Of a DNA stretch of 64,000 bases, positions 45,642 to 56,545 are shown piece after piece (position 1 is the first letter of the stretch; each line of letters opens with the position of its first letter). The DNA comes from an uncultured Massilia sp. (lineage in GTDB: Bacteria; Pseudomonadota; Gammaproteobacteria; Burkholderiales; Burkholderiaceae_D). The DNA is taken from positions 62,001 through 126,000 of the forward strand of contig NZ_CAJYEB010000019.1 in NCBI RefSeq assembly GCF_913773735.1, written 5' to 3'. The notes below the pieces were generated by a model. The model ran no database searches and was not told where the DNA came from. It saw only the letters and a list, made by a program, of their open reading frames with translations. The position numbers and the translations under genes were made by a program.

Positions 45642-46705
45642 CAGCCGAACCTCCGCAGCGCCAGCCCGCAGGCGACCAGGTAGCCGGGCGCCTCGTTGCG
45701 CAGCTGCTGCTCGCGCACGGCGGGGCCCAGCTGCATCCCGCGAAACGGCGCCACGACGGCGGTCGGGATGCGCGTGCGCCCGCCGATGATGTCGAGCAGG
45801 CCGGGCAGCAGGGCGCAGCCGCCGGCCAGGTAGATCTGGTCGATGCGCGTGTACGGCGTCGACGTGAAGAAGAACTGGATCGCGCGCGTCACTTCCAGCG
45901 CGGCGTTGTCCAGGAAGGGCGGCAGCAGGTCGCTGCGCCAGGCGTCCGGCAGGTCGCCGGCGCGCTTGCGCGCCTCGGCTTCCTCGAACGACAGGCCGAA
46001 CGCGCGCACGATGTCCTGGGTCAGCTGGATGCCGCCGAACGGTTGCTCGCGCTCGTAGATGGTGTCGCCGTTCTGCAGCACCGAGACATGCGTGGCCTGG
46101 GCGCCGATCTGGAACAGGGCGACGATCCGGTCCCTGGCGACGTCGAGGGCGCGCAGGGCCGCGGCGCGCGCCGCATACGATTCGATGTCCATCACGGTCG
46201 CCGTCAGGCCGGCGGCCTCGGCGATCGCGACGCGGTCCTCGACCTTTTCGCGGCGCGCCGCGGCCAGCATCACTTCCATGTCGTCCGGCGAATTGGCGGC
46301 CGGGCCGATCACGTCGAAGTCTAGGCTTACCTCGTCCAGCGCGAACGGGATATACTGGCTCGCCTCGGATTCGACCTGCACCTCAAGCTGGTCCTCGCCC
46401 AGGCCGGCCGGCAGGATGATCTTCTTGGTGATCACGGCGGCCGGAGGCATGCCGAGCGCGACGTGCCTGGCCCTGGTGCCGCTTTTTTTCCAGACGCGCA
46501 GCACGGCGTCCGACACCGCCTCGATGTTCTCGATGTTGCCGTCGACGACGACGCCGCGCGCCAGCGGTTCGGACGCATAGCGCTCCAGGCGCAGTTCGCC
46601 CTTGCCGGCGTCGGCCAGTTCGACCAGGCGCACGCTGGACGTACCGATGTCGAGGCCGACGAGGGGCGGACTCGATTGTCCGAACAAGGAACCGAGGCTG
46701 ATCAC
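45641..46705 (-). CDS. pilM: Type IV pilus assembly ATPase-like protein PilM
   Basis: 354 residues. Actin/FtsA-like fold: VGLDIGTSSVRLVEL (phosphate 1), GMPPAAVITKKIILPAGL, IALFQIGAQATHVSVLQNG-type phosphate 2 region, and AGGCALLPGLLDIIGGRTRI (adenosine). It binds ATP and the PilN N-terminus on the cytoplasmic face. The start is GTG with GGAG seven bases upstream. First gene of the pilMNOPQ operon, divergent from ponA. Confidence 0.95.
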   Translation of the reverse strand: MISLGSLFGQSSPPLVGLDIGTSSVRLVELADAGKGELRLERYASEPLARGVVVDGNIENIEAVSDAVLRVWKKSGTRARHVALGMPPAAVITKKIILPAGLGEDQLEVQVESEASQYIPFALDEVSLDFDVIGPAANSPDDMEVMLAAARREKVEDRVAIAEAAGLTATVMDIESYAARAAALRALDVARDRIVALFQIGAQATHVSVLQNGDTIYEREQPFGGIQLTQDIVRAFGLSFEEAEARKRAGDLPDAWRSDLLPPFLDNAALEVTRAIQFFFTSTPYTRIDQIYLAGGCALLPGLLDIIGGRTRIPTAVVAPFRGMQLGPAVREQQLRNEAPGYLVACGLALRRFG

Positions 46706-47018
46706 GAGCGCACTCCCATTTGACTCCTGCGTTCCCAGGGAACGGCTTCAACGCCCGCGGGGGGATTTATTGAGAAAACAGATATTTAGGGCACATATAT
46801 CAGGCACCGCAGCAAATCGTAGCAATACTGATGTCCCCAGACAAGAAATTTCTATGTGGGAACAACCAATGGCAAAGGGAGAATGAGGCGGCCACGCGAC
46901 ACTGCAAAACAGCAATCTTGCCGCCGTTTTCACACCTGTTGTTGCCTTGTCTAGCGATGTTTCAGATCCAACCCTGACTTATAATGATCCCGATCAACAA
47001 AGTGAAACGTCTACCCGC
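46706..47018. promoter_or_regulatory. Divergent pilM / ponA promoter region
   Basis: 313 A/T-rich bases without a gene. For pilM (minus strand) a candidate promoter is TTGTCT (46839-46844), 17 bases, TACGAT (46816-46821). For ponA (plus) a perfect TATAAT is at 46980-46985 without a clear -35. No palindromic operator stands out. Confidence 0.5.
46980..46985 (+). promoter_or_regulatory. Perfect -10 element (TATAAT) upstream of ponA
   Basis: TATAAT in the context TGACTTATAATGAT, 33 bases before the chosen ponA ATG. It lies inside an in-frame upstream extension from a TTG at 46947, which argues that translation begins at the ATG at 47019. Confidence 0.5.
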
Positions 47019-49358
<2,340 letters not shown>

Positions 49359-49394
49359 ACGTCGGCGACTGGTGCTTCGTACAATGCCGGGATC

Positions 49395-49491
49395 GGTAGG
49401 GTGGACGGGTTTCCCGTCCACGCGTTCGAATCACGGTCGCGTCGACGCCGCCGCGCGTTGAACGCGTGGACGGCGGAGCCGTCCACCCTAC
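49395..49491. repeat. Composite palindromic repeat, family A, full copy
   Basis: Left arm GTAGGGTGGACGG...CCGTCCACGCGTTCGAA, a short spacer, then right arm GTTGAACGCGTGGACGG...CCGTCCACCCTAC. The whole 97 bp is a large imperfect palindrome built of two smaller hairpins. It lies between the convergent ponA and cyaY genes. Confidence 0.88.
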
Positions 49492-49527
49492 TTGCCTCGT
49501 CCAGCCGCTCGCGCGCTCGCCGGTCGG

Positions 49528-49857
49528 TCAGACCAGCTTGATCGGCACCCCGGCCTGCTGCGTGGCGTAGGCGGACAGCGAGGCGAAGAACTCGCTGTCG
49601 TCGCGCGTGTTGCGCCACTCGTCGCCGACGCGCTTGTAGTGGAAGCCGCCGGCGCGCGCCGCGATCCACATCTCCTGCAGCGGCGCCTGGCTGTTGATGA
49701 TGATTTTCGAACCGTTGTCGACGAACTCGATCTCCAGCACGTTGCCGCTGCGCTTGCACTCGACGTCGACGACGTCCCGCTCGAACAGCTCGTCGAACGC
49801 GCCTTCGATCTGGGCCAGGGTGGACTCGGCGAGGTCCAGGAATTCGGTTTCGGTCAT
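49528..49857 (-). CDS. cyaY: Iron-sulfur cluster assembly protein CyaY (frataxin)
   Basis: 109 residues from the ATG with GGAG seven bases upstream. The acidic first helix (TETEFLDLAESTLAQIEGAF) and the sheet (VLEIEFVDNGSKIIINSQAP, GGFHYKRVGDEW) are the frataxin fold. CyaY binds iron and modulates IscS activity. It is divergent from lptM, the usual arrangement. Confidence 0.94.
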   Translation of the reverse strand: MTETEFLDLAESTLAQIEGAFDELFERDVVDVECKRSGNVLEIEFVDNGSKIIINSQAPLQEMWIAARAGGFHYKRVGDEWRNTRDDSEFFASLSAYATQQAGVPIKLV

Positions 49858-49898
49858 GCTACACTCCAAGGTCTGCTAATCAAACCGTGATTCTAATC

Positions 49899-50171
49899 GT
49901 GAAGCCCCCATTTGCGCTCCCCGCCGGCATCGCCATGCTGCTGGCGCTGTCCGCCTGCGGCCAGACCGGTCCCCTGTACATGCCCCATACGCCGCCGCCG
50001 CGCCAGCACAAGGGGGCCACGCCCCCGGCGCCGCAGCCGGTGGTCGGCGCCGCCATCGGCACCGATACCTCGCCGCCGGCCCCGGCCGCCGGCGTCGTCG
50101 GGCCGTCCGCGGGCGCGAACGCCAACGATACCCAAGCCATCCAACCGCCGTCCCCCGCCACCCAACAGTAA
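49899..50171 (+). CDS. lptM: Small lipoprotein LptM (YifL family)
   Basis: 90 residues from a GTG at 49899 (MKPPFALPAGIAMLLALSAC); an in-frame GTG four codons earlier is also possible. The lipobox is LSAC, followed by the family signature CGQTGPLYMP. The rest is Pro/Ala-rich and disordered. LptM assists oxidative maturation of the LptD translocon. The gene sits just before lysA, as in most relatives; its stop is three bases from the lysA ATG. Confidence 0.88.
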   Translation: MKPPFALPAGIAMLLALSACGQTGPLYMPHTPPPRQHKGATPPAPQPVVGAAIGTDTSPPAPAAGVVGPSAGANANDTQAIQPPSPATQQ

Positions 50172-50174
50172 ACC

Positions 50175-51449
50175 ATGTCGCACTTCGCCCTCCAGAACGG
50201 TGTCCTGCACGCCGAACGCGTCCCCCTGTCCGCCATCGCCGAGCAGTACGGCACCCCGACCTACGTCTACTCGAAAGCCCGGCTGCTCGAGAACTTCGCC
50301 GGCTACGCCGCCCCCTGCGCCGGCCGCGACGCGCTGGTCTGCTACGCGATGAAGGCCAATTCCAACCTGGCCATCCTCGACATCCTGGCGCGCCAGGGCG
50401 CGGGCTTCGACATCGTCTCGGGCGGCGAACTGCTGCGCGTGATCGCAGCCGGCGGCGATCCGGGCAAGGTGATCTTCTCGGGCGTCGGCAAGACCATGGC
50501 CGAGATCGGCCTGGCGCTGGAAAAGGGCATCCTGTGCTTCAACGTGGAGTCGATCCCGGAACTGCACCGCATCAACGAGGTCGCCGGCCGCATGGGCAAG
50601 CGCGCGCCGGTATCGCTGCGCGTGAACCCGAACGTCGACGCCAGGACCCATCCGTACATCGCCACCGGCCTGAAGGCGTCCAAGTTCGGCGTCGCCTTTG
50701 CCGACGCGCTCGCCACCTACCGCACGGCGGCGGCGCTGCCGCACCTGGACGTGGTCGGCATCGACTGCCACATCGGCTCGCAGCTGCTGGACGACGCGCC
50801 GCTGCTGGAGGCGCTGGACAAGGTGATCGAGCTGGTCGACACGCTGGCGGACGAGGGCATCCACATCCACCACGTGGACGTGGGCGGCGGCCTGGGCATC
50901 GACTACGGCACCGGCGAGGCGCCGCCGGTGCCCGCCAGCGCCTACGTCGAGCGCGTGTTCGCGCGCATCGACGCCTGGCGCGCCGCCAGGCACGGCGGCA
51001 AGCCGGTCAAGGTGATCTTCGAGCCGGGCCGCTCGATCGTCGGCGACACGGGCGTGCTCCTGATGGCGGTCGAGTTCGTGAAGCCGGGCGAGGAAAAGAA
51101 TTTCTGCGTGATCGACGCCGCCATGAACGACATGGCGCGCCCCACGCTGTACCAGGCCTGGATGGACGTGCAGCCGGTCAAGCCGCGCCAGGGCACCCCG
51201 GTGACCTACGACCTAGTCGGCCCCGTGTGCGAATCGGGCGACTGGCTGGCGCGCGACCGCGCGCTGGTGGTCGAGCCGGGCGACGTGCTGGCCATGATGG
51301 CGGCCGGCGCCTACGGTTTCACCATGTCCTCGAACTACAACACGCGCGGCCGCGCGGCCGAGGTGCTGGTCGACGGCGACCAGGTCCACCTGATCCGCCG
51401 GCGCGAGGATCCGGCCGAGCTGTTCGCGCTCGAGTCGCTCGTGAAGTAA
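50175..51449 (+). CDS. lysA: Diaminopimelate decarboxylase LysA
   Basis: 424 residues. It makes lysine from meso-diaminopimelate. Alanine-racemase-like barrel with the PLP lysine in CYAMKANSNLAIL, the HIGSQL motif, the glycine loop DVGGGLGIDY and EPGRSIVGDTG; the C-terminal domain carries CESGDWLA with the active-site Cys of the partner subunit and the YGFTMSSNYNTRGRAAEVLV closing block. Co-transcribed with lptM. Confidence 0.97.
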   Translation: MSHFALQNGVLHAERVPLSAIAEQYGTPTYVYSKARLLENFAGYAAPCAGRDALVCYAMKANSNLAILDILARQGAGFDIVSGGELLRVIAAGGDPGKVIFSGVGKTMAEIGLALEKGILCFNVESIPELHRINEVAGRMGKRAPVSLRVNPNVDARTHPYIATGLKASKFGVAFADALATYRTAAALPHLDVVGIDCHIGSQLLDDAPLLEALDKVIELVDTLADEGIHIHHVDVGGGLGIDYGTGEAPPVPASAYVERVFARIDAWRAARHGGKPVKVIFEPGRSIVGDTGVLLMAVEFVKPGEEKNFCVIDAAMNDMARPTLYQAWMDVQPVKPRQGTPVTYDLVGPVCESGDWLARDRALVVEPGDVLAMMAAGAYGFTMSSNYNTRGRAAEVLVDGDQVHLIRRREDPAELFALESLVK

Positions 51450-51517
51450 CCCGCGCAGGATCGGACAAGTGCTTGCATGAGTGATAATATTCCCGGGATG
51501 CAATCCGGAGAATGCCC

Positions 51518-53356
51518 ATGCCAGCGTCCGACCTGCCCGACTCCCCCGCCACCGCCCAGGTCGGCCGTAGCCGCCTGCTGCTCGGCCTGTCCCAGGGCCT
51601 GTGCCTCTACCTGCTGTACCGCGCCGTCAAGGAGCAGGCCTGGCCGGCCGATACGCCGCTGCTGTTCGCGCCGCTGATCCTGGTCGCCCTGTACCTGCCG
51701 CAGGTCGCGATCTCGGCGCTGGGCCACATGGAACGGCGCGCGCTGCTCGCCTGGCTGGGCGCCGCAGCGCTGGTGCTGGCGGCGCTGGGATGCTACGACG
51801 CCTGGCGCGGCGCCGACCTGCCGCTGACGCCGCTGACGCCGACGCGCGGCGCGCACGCCGGACCGCGGCGCTCGCCGATGCCCTCCGCCCTGCTGCTGTT
51901 CCAGGCAGCGGCCGGCCTCTTCATCGCGCACTCGCTGGTGCTGGCGGCGGCGCGCGACCGGCGCCGCATCGCCGCCTATCCCACCCATTTCGACCTCGCC
52001 TGGAAACTCGGTGTGCAGCTGGCGTTCAGCGCCATGTTCACCGGCGTGACCTGGCTGGTGCTGCTGCTGGGCGCGCAGCTGTTCGACCTCGTCAAGCTGG
52101 ATTTCTTGAGCAGGCTGATGCGCGAGGAATGGTTCGCCATCCCCGTCAGCGCCTTCGCGTTCGCCTGCGCCATGCACCTGACCGACGTGCGTCCGGCGAT
52201 CGTGCGCGGCATCCGCGGCCTGCTGCTGGTGCTACTGTCCTGGCTGCTGCCGGTCGCCGTGCTGCTGGTCGGCGGCTTCCTGCTGGCCCTGCCCGTCACG
52301 GGACTCGAACCGCTGTGGGGCACGCGGCGCGCGGCCTCGGTGCTGCTGTGCGCGAGCGCGGTCTTCGTCGTGCTGATCAACGCCGCCTGGCAACAGGGCG
52401 GCGACGGCCATGACGTCGCGCGCGTCGTGCGCCTGGCCACGCGCATTGCCGCCGTACTGCCGGCGCCGCTGGTGCTGCTCGCCGTCCATGCGCTGTTCCT
52501 GCGCGTGCGCGAACACGGCTGGACCGGCGACCGGGTGGCCGCGGCCGCCTGCATGCTGGTGGCCGCCTGCTATGCCGCCGGCTATTTCCGCGCCGCGCTG
52601 CGCCCCGGCTGGCTGCCGGCGCTGGGATGGGTGAACGTCGCCACCGCCTTCGTCGTCGTCGGCCTGCTGCTGGCCCTGAATTCGCCGCTGCTCGATCCGG
52701 CGCGCGTCGCGGTCGCCAGCCAGGTCGCGCGCCTGCACGCCGGCAAGACCCCGGTCGACCGGTTCGACTTCGCCTGGCTGCGCTTCGACGGCGCGCGCTT
52801 CGGACGCGCGGCGCTGGACCGCCTCGAGCGCGAGGCCGGGAGCAAGCCCGCCGGCCCGGACGCGGCGCGCCTGCGCGCGCGCATCGCCGCCGCGCGCAAG
52901 CTGGCCAGCCGCTGGGACGCGCGCGCGCCGGTTCCCTTGCCGGCGCCCGACCTGCTGGCCAACCTGCGCGTGCGCGGCGCGCAGGCCCTGCCCGCGGGCC
53001 TGCTGGACACGGACTGGGCGTCGAAGCCGTCGGCCTACCTGTATCCCGCGTGCCTGCGCGCCGCCGGCAGGCAGTGCGACGCCGTCGTGCTCGACCTGGG
53101 CAACGGCGGCCGTCCGGCGGTGCTGCTGGTGGATGGGGATGACGCCCGGGCCGTCGTGCTGGGCGCCGATGCGCAAGGGCGGTGGGACCTGCTCGGCACC
53201 GTCGCCTTCGATCCGGCGCCCTGCGCGGACCTGCTGGCAGGCCTGGCGGCGGGCCAGGTGCGTAGCGTGGCGCCCGTGCTGCAGGATATCGAGGTCGGCG
53301 GCATCCGCGGCCGCGTGGCGCGGCCACCGTTGCAGCAGGGATGCCGGCGCCAATGA
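51518..53356 (+). CDS. DUF4153-type multi-pass membrane protein
   Basis: 612 residues from ATG 51518, chosen because GGAG is seven bases upstream (ATG 51512 is too close to it). About ten to twelve hydrophobic segments in the first 400 residues (FAPLILVALYLPQVAISALG, LLLVLLSWLLPVAVLLVGGF), then a soluble domain (about 430-612) with DFAWLRFDGARFGRAALDRL, the pattern seen at the end of DUF4153 proteins. Function unknown. Between lysA and a convergent small gene. Confidence 0.75.
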   Translation: MPASDLPDSPATAQVGRSRLLLGLSQGLCLYLLYRAVKEQAWPADTPLLFAPLILVALYLPQVAISALGHMERRALLAWLGAAALVLAALGCYDAWRGADLPLTPLTPTRGAHAGPRRSPMPSALLLFQAAAGLFIAHSLVLAAARDRRRIAAYPTHFDLAWKLGVQLAFSAMFTGVTWLVLLLGAQLFDLVKLDFLSRLMREEWFAIPVSAFAFACAMHLTDVRPAIVRGIRGLLLVLLSWLLPVAVLLVGGFLLALPVTGLEPLWGTRRAASVLLCASAVFVVLINAAWQQGGDGHDVARVVRLATRIAAVLPAPLVLLAVHALFLRVREHGWTGDRVAAAACMLVAACYAAGYFRAALRPGWLPALGWVNVATAFVVVGLLLALNSPLLDPARVAVASQVARLHAGKTPVDRFDFAWLRFDGARFGRAALDRLEREAGSKPAGPDAARLRARIAAARKLASRWDARAPVPLPAPDLLANLRVRGAQALPAGLLDTDWASKPSAYLYPACLRAAGRQCDAVVLDLGNGGRPAVLLVDGDDARAVVLGADAQGRWDLLGTVAFDPAPCADLLAGLAAGQVRSVAPVLQDIEVGGIRGRVARPPLQQGCRRQ

Positions 53357-53390
53357 GGAAGGGAGCGCGGGGCGCGCGGCGCGCAGCCGC

Positions 53391-53576
53391 CTAGTCGCGC
53401 CCGCGCGACCGGTCGTCCGGCCACGCCAGCGCCGCGCAGGCCGCCGTCTGCTCGCTCCAGCGCGCGCCCAGGTTCAGGCAACGGTCGACCGCCACGCCGT
53501 AACGCGTGCGCGAGACCCCGAGCACCATCAGGAGCACCAGGGCCAACAGCAGGACGATCGCACCGAACCTCTTCAT
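53391..53576 (-). CDS. Small single-span protein downstream of msrQ
   Basis: 61 residues: an N-terminal hydrophobic helix (IVLLLALVLLMVLGV) and a short tail with two cysteines in DRCLNLGARWSEQTAACAAL. The 'C-L-x-x-G-x-x-W ... C' pattern is known from small envelope proteins of unknown role. It starts one base after the msrQ stop, suggesting translational coupling. If secreted, the two Cys could form a disulfide. Existence as a gene is supported by size, coupling and charge pattern, not by homology I can name. Confidence 0.55.
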   Translation of the reverse strand: MKRFGAIVLLLALVLLMVLGVSRTRYGVAVDRCLNLGARWSEQTAACAALAWPDDRSRGRD

Positions 53577-53577
53577 G

Positions 53578-54210
53578 TCATGATTGTACCGATCCCGAGG
53601 TGCGGGTGGGAAGCCGCGTGCGGCTCCACCAGATGCGCAGGCCCAGCAGCACCAGCACGACGGCGCCCCAGACCATGGGTTGCTGCAGGTCGTTCTTGCC
53701 CGCCTTCATCCACCAGTAATGCAGGATCGCCAGCACCGCGATCGGATAGATCAGGCGGTGCAGCTGGGTCCAGCGCCGCCCGAGCCGGCGGATCATGCCC
53801 TGGGTGCTGGTGGTCGCCAGCGGGATCAGGAGCACGAAGGCGATGAAGCCGACCGTGATGAACGGGCGCTTGATCACGTCCTTCCACATCGCGGCGACGT
53901 CGAAGGCATGGTCGAACCAGAAGAACGTCAGGAAGTGCATGAAGGCGTAGAAGAAGGCGAACAGGCCGAGCATGCGGCGCAGGCGCACCAGCCAGTTCCA
54001 GCCGGTCCAGCGCCGCAGCGGCGTGACGGCGAGCGTGATGCACAGCAGGTACAGCGCCCAGTCGCCGCTGCCATGGGTCAGGAAGGCGACCGGGTCGACC
54101 GGCGTGCCCATGGCGACCGCCCAGGCCATGCGCAGGAAGGGCGCCAGCGCCAGCAGGAAGACCAGGACTTTGATCGCCGCCAGCTGTTTTGGTTTCGGAG
54201 TGAACGCCAT
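53578..54210 (-). CDS. msrQ: Methionine sulfoxide reductase heme-binding subunit MsrQ
   Basis: 210 residues, six predicted membrane helices, ferric-reductase-like domain. Heme-ligating histidines are visible in FFYAFMHFLTFF, TQLHRLIYP and ILHYWWM. It passes electrons from the quinone pool to MsrP for repair of oxidised periplasmic proteins. It starts 13 bases after msrP. Confidence 0.94.
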   Translation of the reverse strand: MAFTPKPKQLAAIKVLVFLLALAPFLRMAWAVAMGTPVDPVAFLTHGSGDWALYLLCITLAVTPLRRWTGWNWLVRLRRMLGLFAFFYAFMHFLTFFWFDHAFDVAAMWKDVIKRPFITVGFIAFVLLIPLATTSTQGMIRRLGRRWTQLHRLIYPIAVLAILHYWWMKAGKNDLQQPMVWGAVVLVLLGLRIWWSRTRLPTRTSGSVQS

Positions 54211-54223
54211 GCGCTTCGCCCGT

Positions 54224-55204
54224 TCAGTAGAACTTGCGCAAGTCCATGCCGGTGTACAGCGAAGCGACCTCGTTGTAGCCGTTGAACATCAGGGTCTTGC
54301 GCTTGGGCGTGAACAGGCCGCCTTCGCCGATGCGGCGCTCGCTGGCCTGCGACCAGCGCGGGTGGTCGACGTTCGGGTTCACGTTCGAATAAAAGCCGTA
54401 CTCGTCCGGCGCGATCGTGTTCCAGGCCGTGCGCGGCTGGTCGCGCACGAAGCGGATGCGCACGATCGACTTGGCCGACTTGAAGCCGTATTTCCAGGGC
54501 ACCACCAGGCGCACCGGCGCGCCGTTCTGGTTGGCCAGGACCTGGCCGTACATGCCCACCGTCAGCAGCGCCAGCGGATGCATGGCCTCGTCCATGCGCA
54601 GGCCTTCCACGTAGGGCCACTCGATGATGCGGCTGCGGATGCCGGGCATCTGGCCGCGGTCGGCTAGCGAGGTGAATTCGATGTACTTGGCGTTGCCGGT
54701 CGGCTCGACCTGGCGGATCAGGTTCGACAGCGAATAGCCGATCCAGGGAATCACCATCGACCAGCCCTCGACGCAGCGCAGGCGGTAGATCCGTTCTTCC
54801 AGCGGCGCCAGCCTGGTCAGGCGGTCGATGTCGAGCGTCATCGGCTTCTTGACCTCGCCGTCGACCTGCACGGTCCAGGGACGGGTGCGCAGCGTGTGCG
54901 CATGCTCGGCCGGATCGCCCTTGTCGGTGCCGAACTCGTAGAAATTGTTGTAGTGGGTCGCGTCCTGGAGCGAGGTGAGCTTCTCGTCGGTCGACAGCGC
55001 GGCATTGCGGTTGGCGGCCAGCTTTTGCGCCGGCGCCGCCTGGGCCAGCGCTTCGCGGTTCAGCATTTCCCACAGCGAGGTGCCGGCCACGGCCGTCGCC
55101 GCGGCGCGCGCCAGAAAGGCGCGCCGGCCCTCGACGATCGATTGCGGCGTGATTTCGGAAGGAAACGGCAGGTCGATGCCGTTCGGATTACGTTTGATCA
55201 ACAT
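54224..55204 (-). CDS. msrP: Periplasmic methionine sulfoxide reductase, molybdopterin subunit MsrP
   Basis: 326 residues from ATG 55204 with GGAG six bases upstream. Twin-arginine signal [17 protein letters not shown]. The molybdenum-ligating Cys144 is in [15 protein letters not shown]. Other family blocks: [16 protein letters not shown] and [20 protein letters not shown]. MsrP reduces free and protein-bound Met sulfoxide in the periplasm with MsrQ as electron donor. Confidence 0.95.
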   Translation of the reverse strand: MLIKRNPNGIDLPFPSEITPQSIVEGRRAFLARAAATAVAGTSLWEMLNREALAQAAPAQKLAANRNAALSTDEKLTSLQDATHYNNFYEFGTDKGDPAEHAHTLRTRPWTVQVDGEVKKPMTLDIDRLTRLAPLEERIYRLRCVEGWSMVIPWIGYSLSNLIRQVEPTGNAKYIEFTSLADRGQMPGIRSRIIEWPYVEGLRMDEAMHPLALLTVGMYGQVLANQNGAPVRLVVPWKYGFKSAKSIVRIRFVRDQPRTAWNTIAPDEYGFYSNVNPNVDHPRWSQASERRIGEGGLFTPKRKTLMFNGYNEVASLYTGMDLRKFY

Positions 55205-55336
55205 AACAGCTCCGGTTGGACACTTGGGCACTTTCGCGCCAGACATGTCAACCTTACACCATCCGTTGCAATCCGGCTGGACGCTTCACCTGCGGTTACA
55301 ACATGTCATCCGCCTGTCATCCAGCCGCCCGCGTTC

Positions 55337-56515
55337 TCACAGCTTGCCGTAGGAGTGCAAGCCGGACAGGAACATGTTCACGCCCAGGAAGGCGAAGGTC
55401 GTCACCAGGAGGCCCACCAGCGCCCACCAGGCCGCGGCGCGCCCGCGCAGGCCGGACATCAGGCGCATGTGCAGCCAGGCCGCGTAGTTCAGCCAGACGA
55501 TCAGCGCCCAGGTTTCCTTCGGGTCCCAGGACCAGTAGCCGCCCCAGGCCTCGGCCGCCCACAGCGCGCCCAGGATGGTGGCCACCGTGAAGAAGGCGAA
55601 GCCGACGGAAATGGCCTTGTACATCACGTCGTCCAGCACGTCCAGCGACGGCAGGCGGTCCACCAGGTAGCCATGCGACTTCAGCAGGTAGGCCGAGCCG
55701 ACCATGGCCGCCAGCGCGAAGGTGCCGTAGCCGATGAAGTTGGCCGGCACGTGGATCTTCATCCACCAGCTCTGCAGCGCCGGCACCAGCGGCTGGATCT
55801 CGGCGGCGTCGCGCGCCACCGTGTACCACAGCAGGAAGCCGACGGCGGCCGAGATCACCAGCAGCACGAACGGGCCGAGCTGGCGCGTCGCGTAGCGCTG
55901 CTCGTAGTACAGGTAGAACAGCGCGGTGATCATCGCGAACAGGATGAACACCTCGTACAGGTTCGACACCGGGATGTGGCCGACGTCGGCGCCGACCAGG
56001 TAGGACTCGTACCAGCGCACCATCATGCCGGTGAAGCCGAGCACGACGGCGGCCCAGCACAGCTTGGAGCCGACGCTGCCGCCGAACGGCGAGCGGGTGG
56101 CGAGGCCGATCCAGTAGAACACGGTCGAGAACACGAACAGCGCGCTCATCCACAGGATGGCGGACTGGCTCGACAGCATGTACTTGAGGAAGAACCTGGT
56201 GTTGGCCGCGTCCAGCGTGCCGCCGTACAGCGAGATGGCCCACAGCGACAGCGCCGCCACCAGGGGCATCAGCCAGCGCACCGGCTTCCAGCCCCAGCCC
56301 AGCAGCGCGAACGTGGGCGCGGCCAGCAGCAGGATCGCCTCCTCGTACACGTCCATGTAGGCGCCGTAGCGGTGGAACGCGAACAGGGCCGCGGCCGCCA
56401 GGGCCGCGCCGAACAGCCAGTCGACGGCCGTCAGGCGCTTGAAGAAGCCGGGCGGCCGGGTGTAGCGCACCTGCGCGTCGGCCTGTTGTCCCTGCGATGC
56501 CTGCGAAATGTCCAT
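55337..56515 (-). CDS. ccsB: Cytochrome c biogenesis protein CcsB (CcsA-type heme handler, system II)
   Basis: 392 residues, multi-pass. The WWD heme-binding motif is WGGYWSWDPKETWAL, with conserved His in HIPVSNLYEVF, MKIHVPANFIGYG and NYAAWLHMRLM. With ResB it carries heme across the inner membrane and ligates it to CxxCH of apocytochromes. It starts 30 bases after resB on the same strand. Naming of CcsA/CcsB differs between species. Confidence 0.93.
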   Translation of the reverse strand: MDISQASQGQQADAQVRYTRPPGFFKRLTAVDWLFGAALAAAALFAFHRYGAYMDVYEEAILLLAAPTFALLGWGWKPVRWLMPLVAALSLWAISLYGGTLDAANTRFFLKYMLSSQSAILWMSALFVFSTVFYWIGLATRSPFGGSVGSKLCWAAVVLGFTGMMVRWYESYLVGADVGHIPVSNLYEVFILFAMITALFYLYYEQRYATRQLGPFVLLVISAAVGFLLWYTVARDAAEIQPLVPALQSWWMKIHVPANFIGYGTFALAAMVGSAYLLKSHGYLVDRLPSLDVLDDVMYKAISVGFAFFTVATILGALWAAEAWGGYWSWDPKETWALIVWLNYAAWLHMRLMSGLRGRAAAWWALVGLLVTTFAFLGVNMFLSGLHSYGKL

Positions 56516-56545
56516 GGTTTTCTCTCCTTGCCGAACCCGCCCAGC

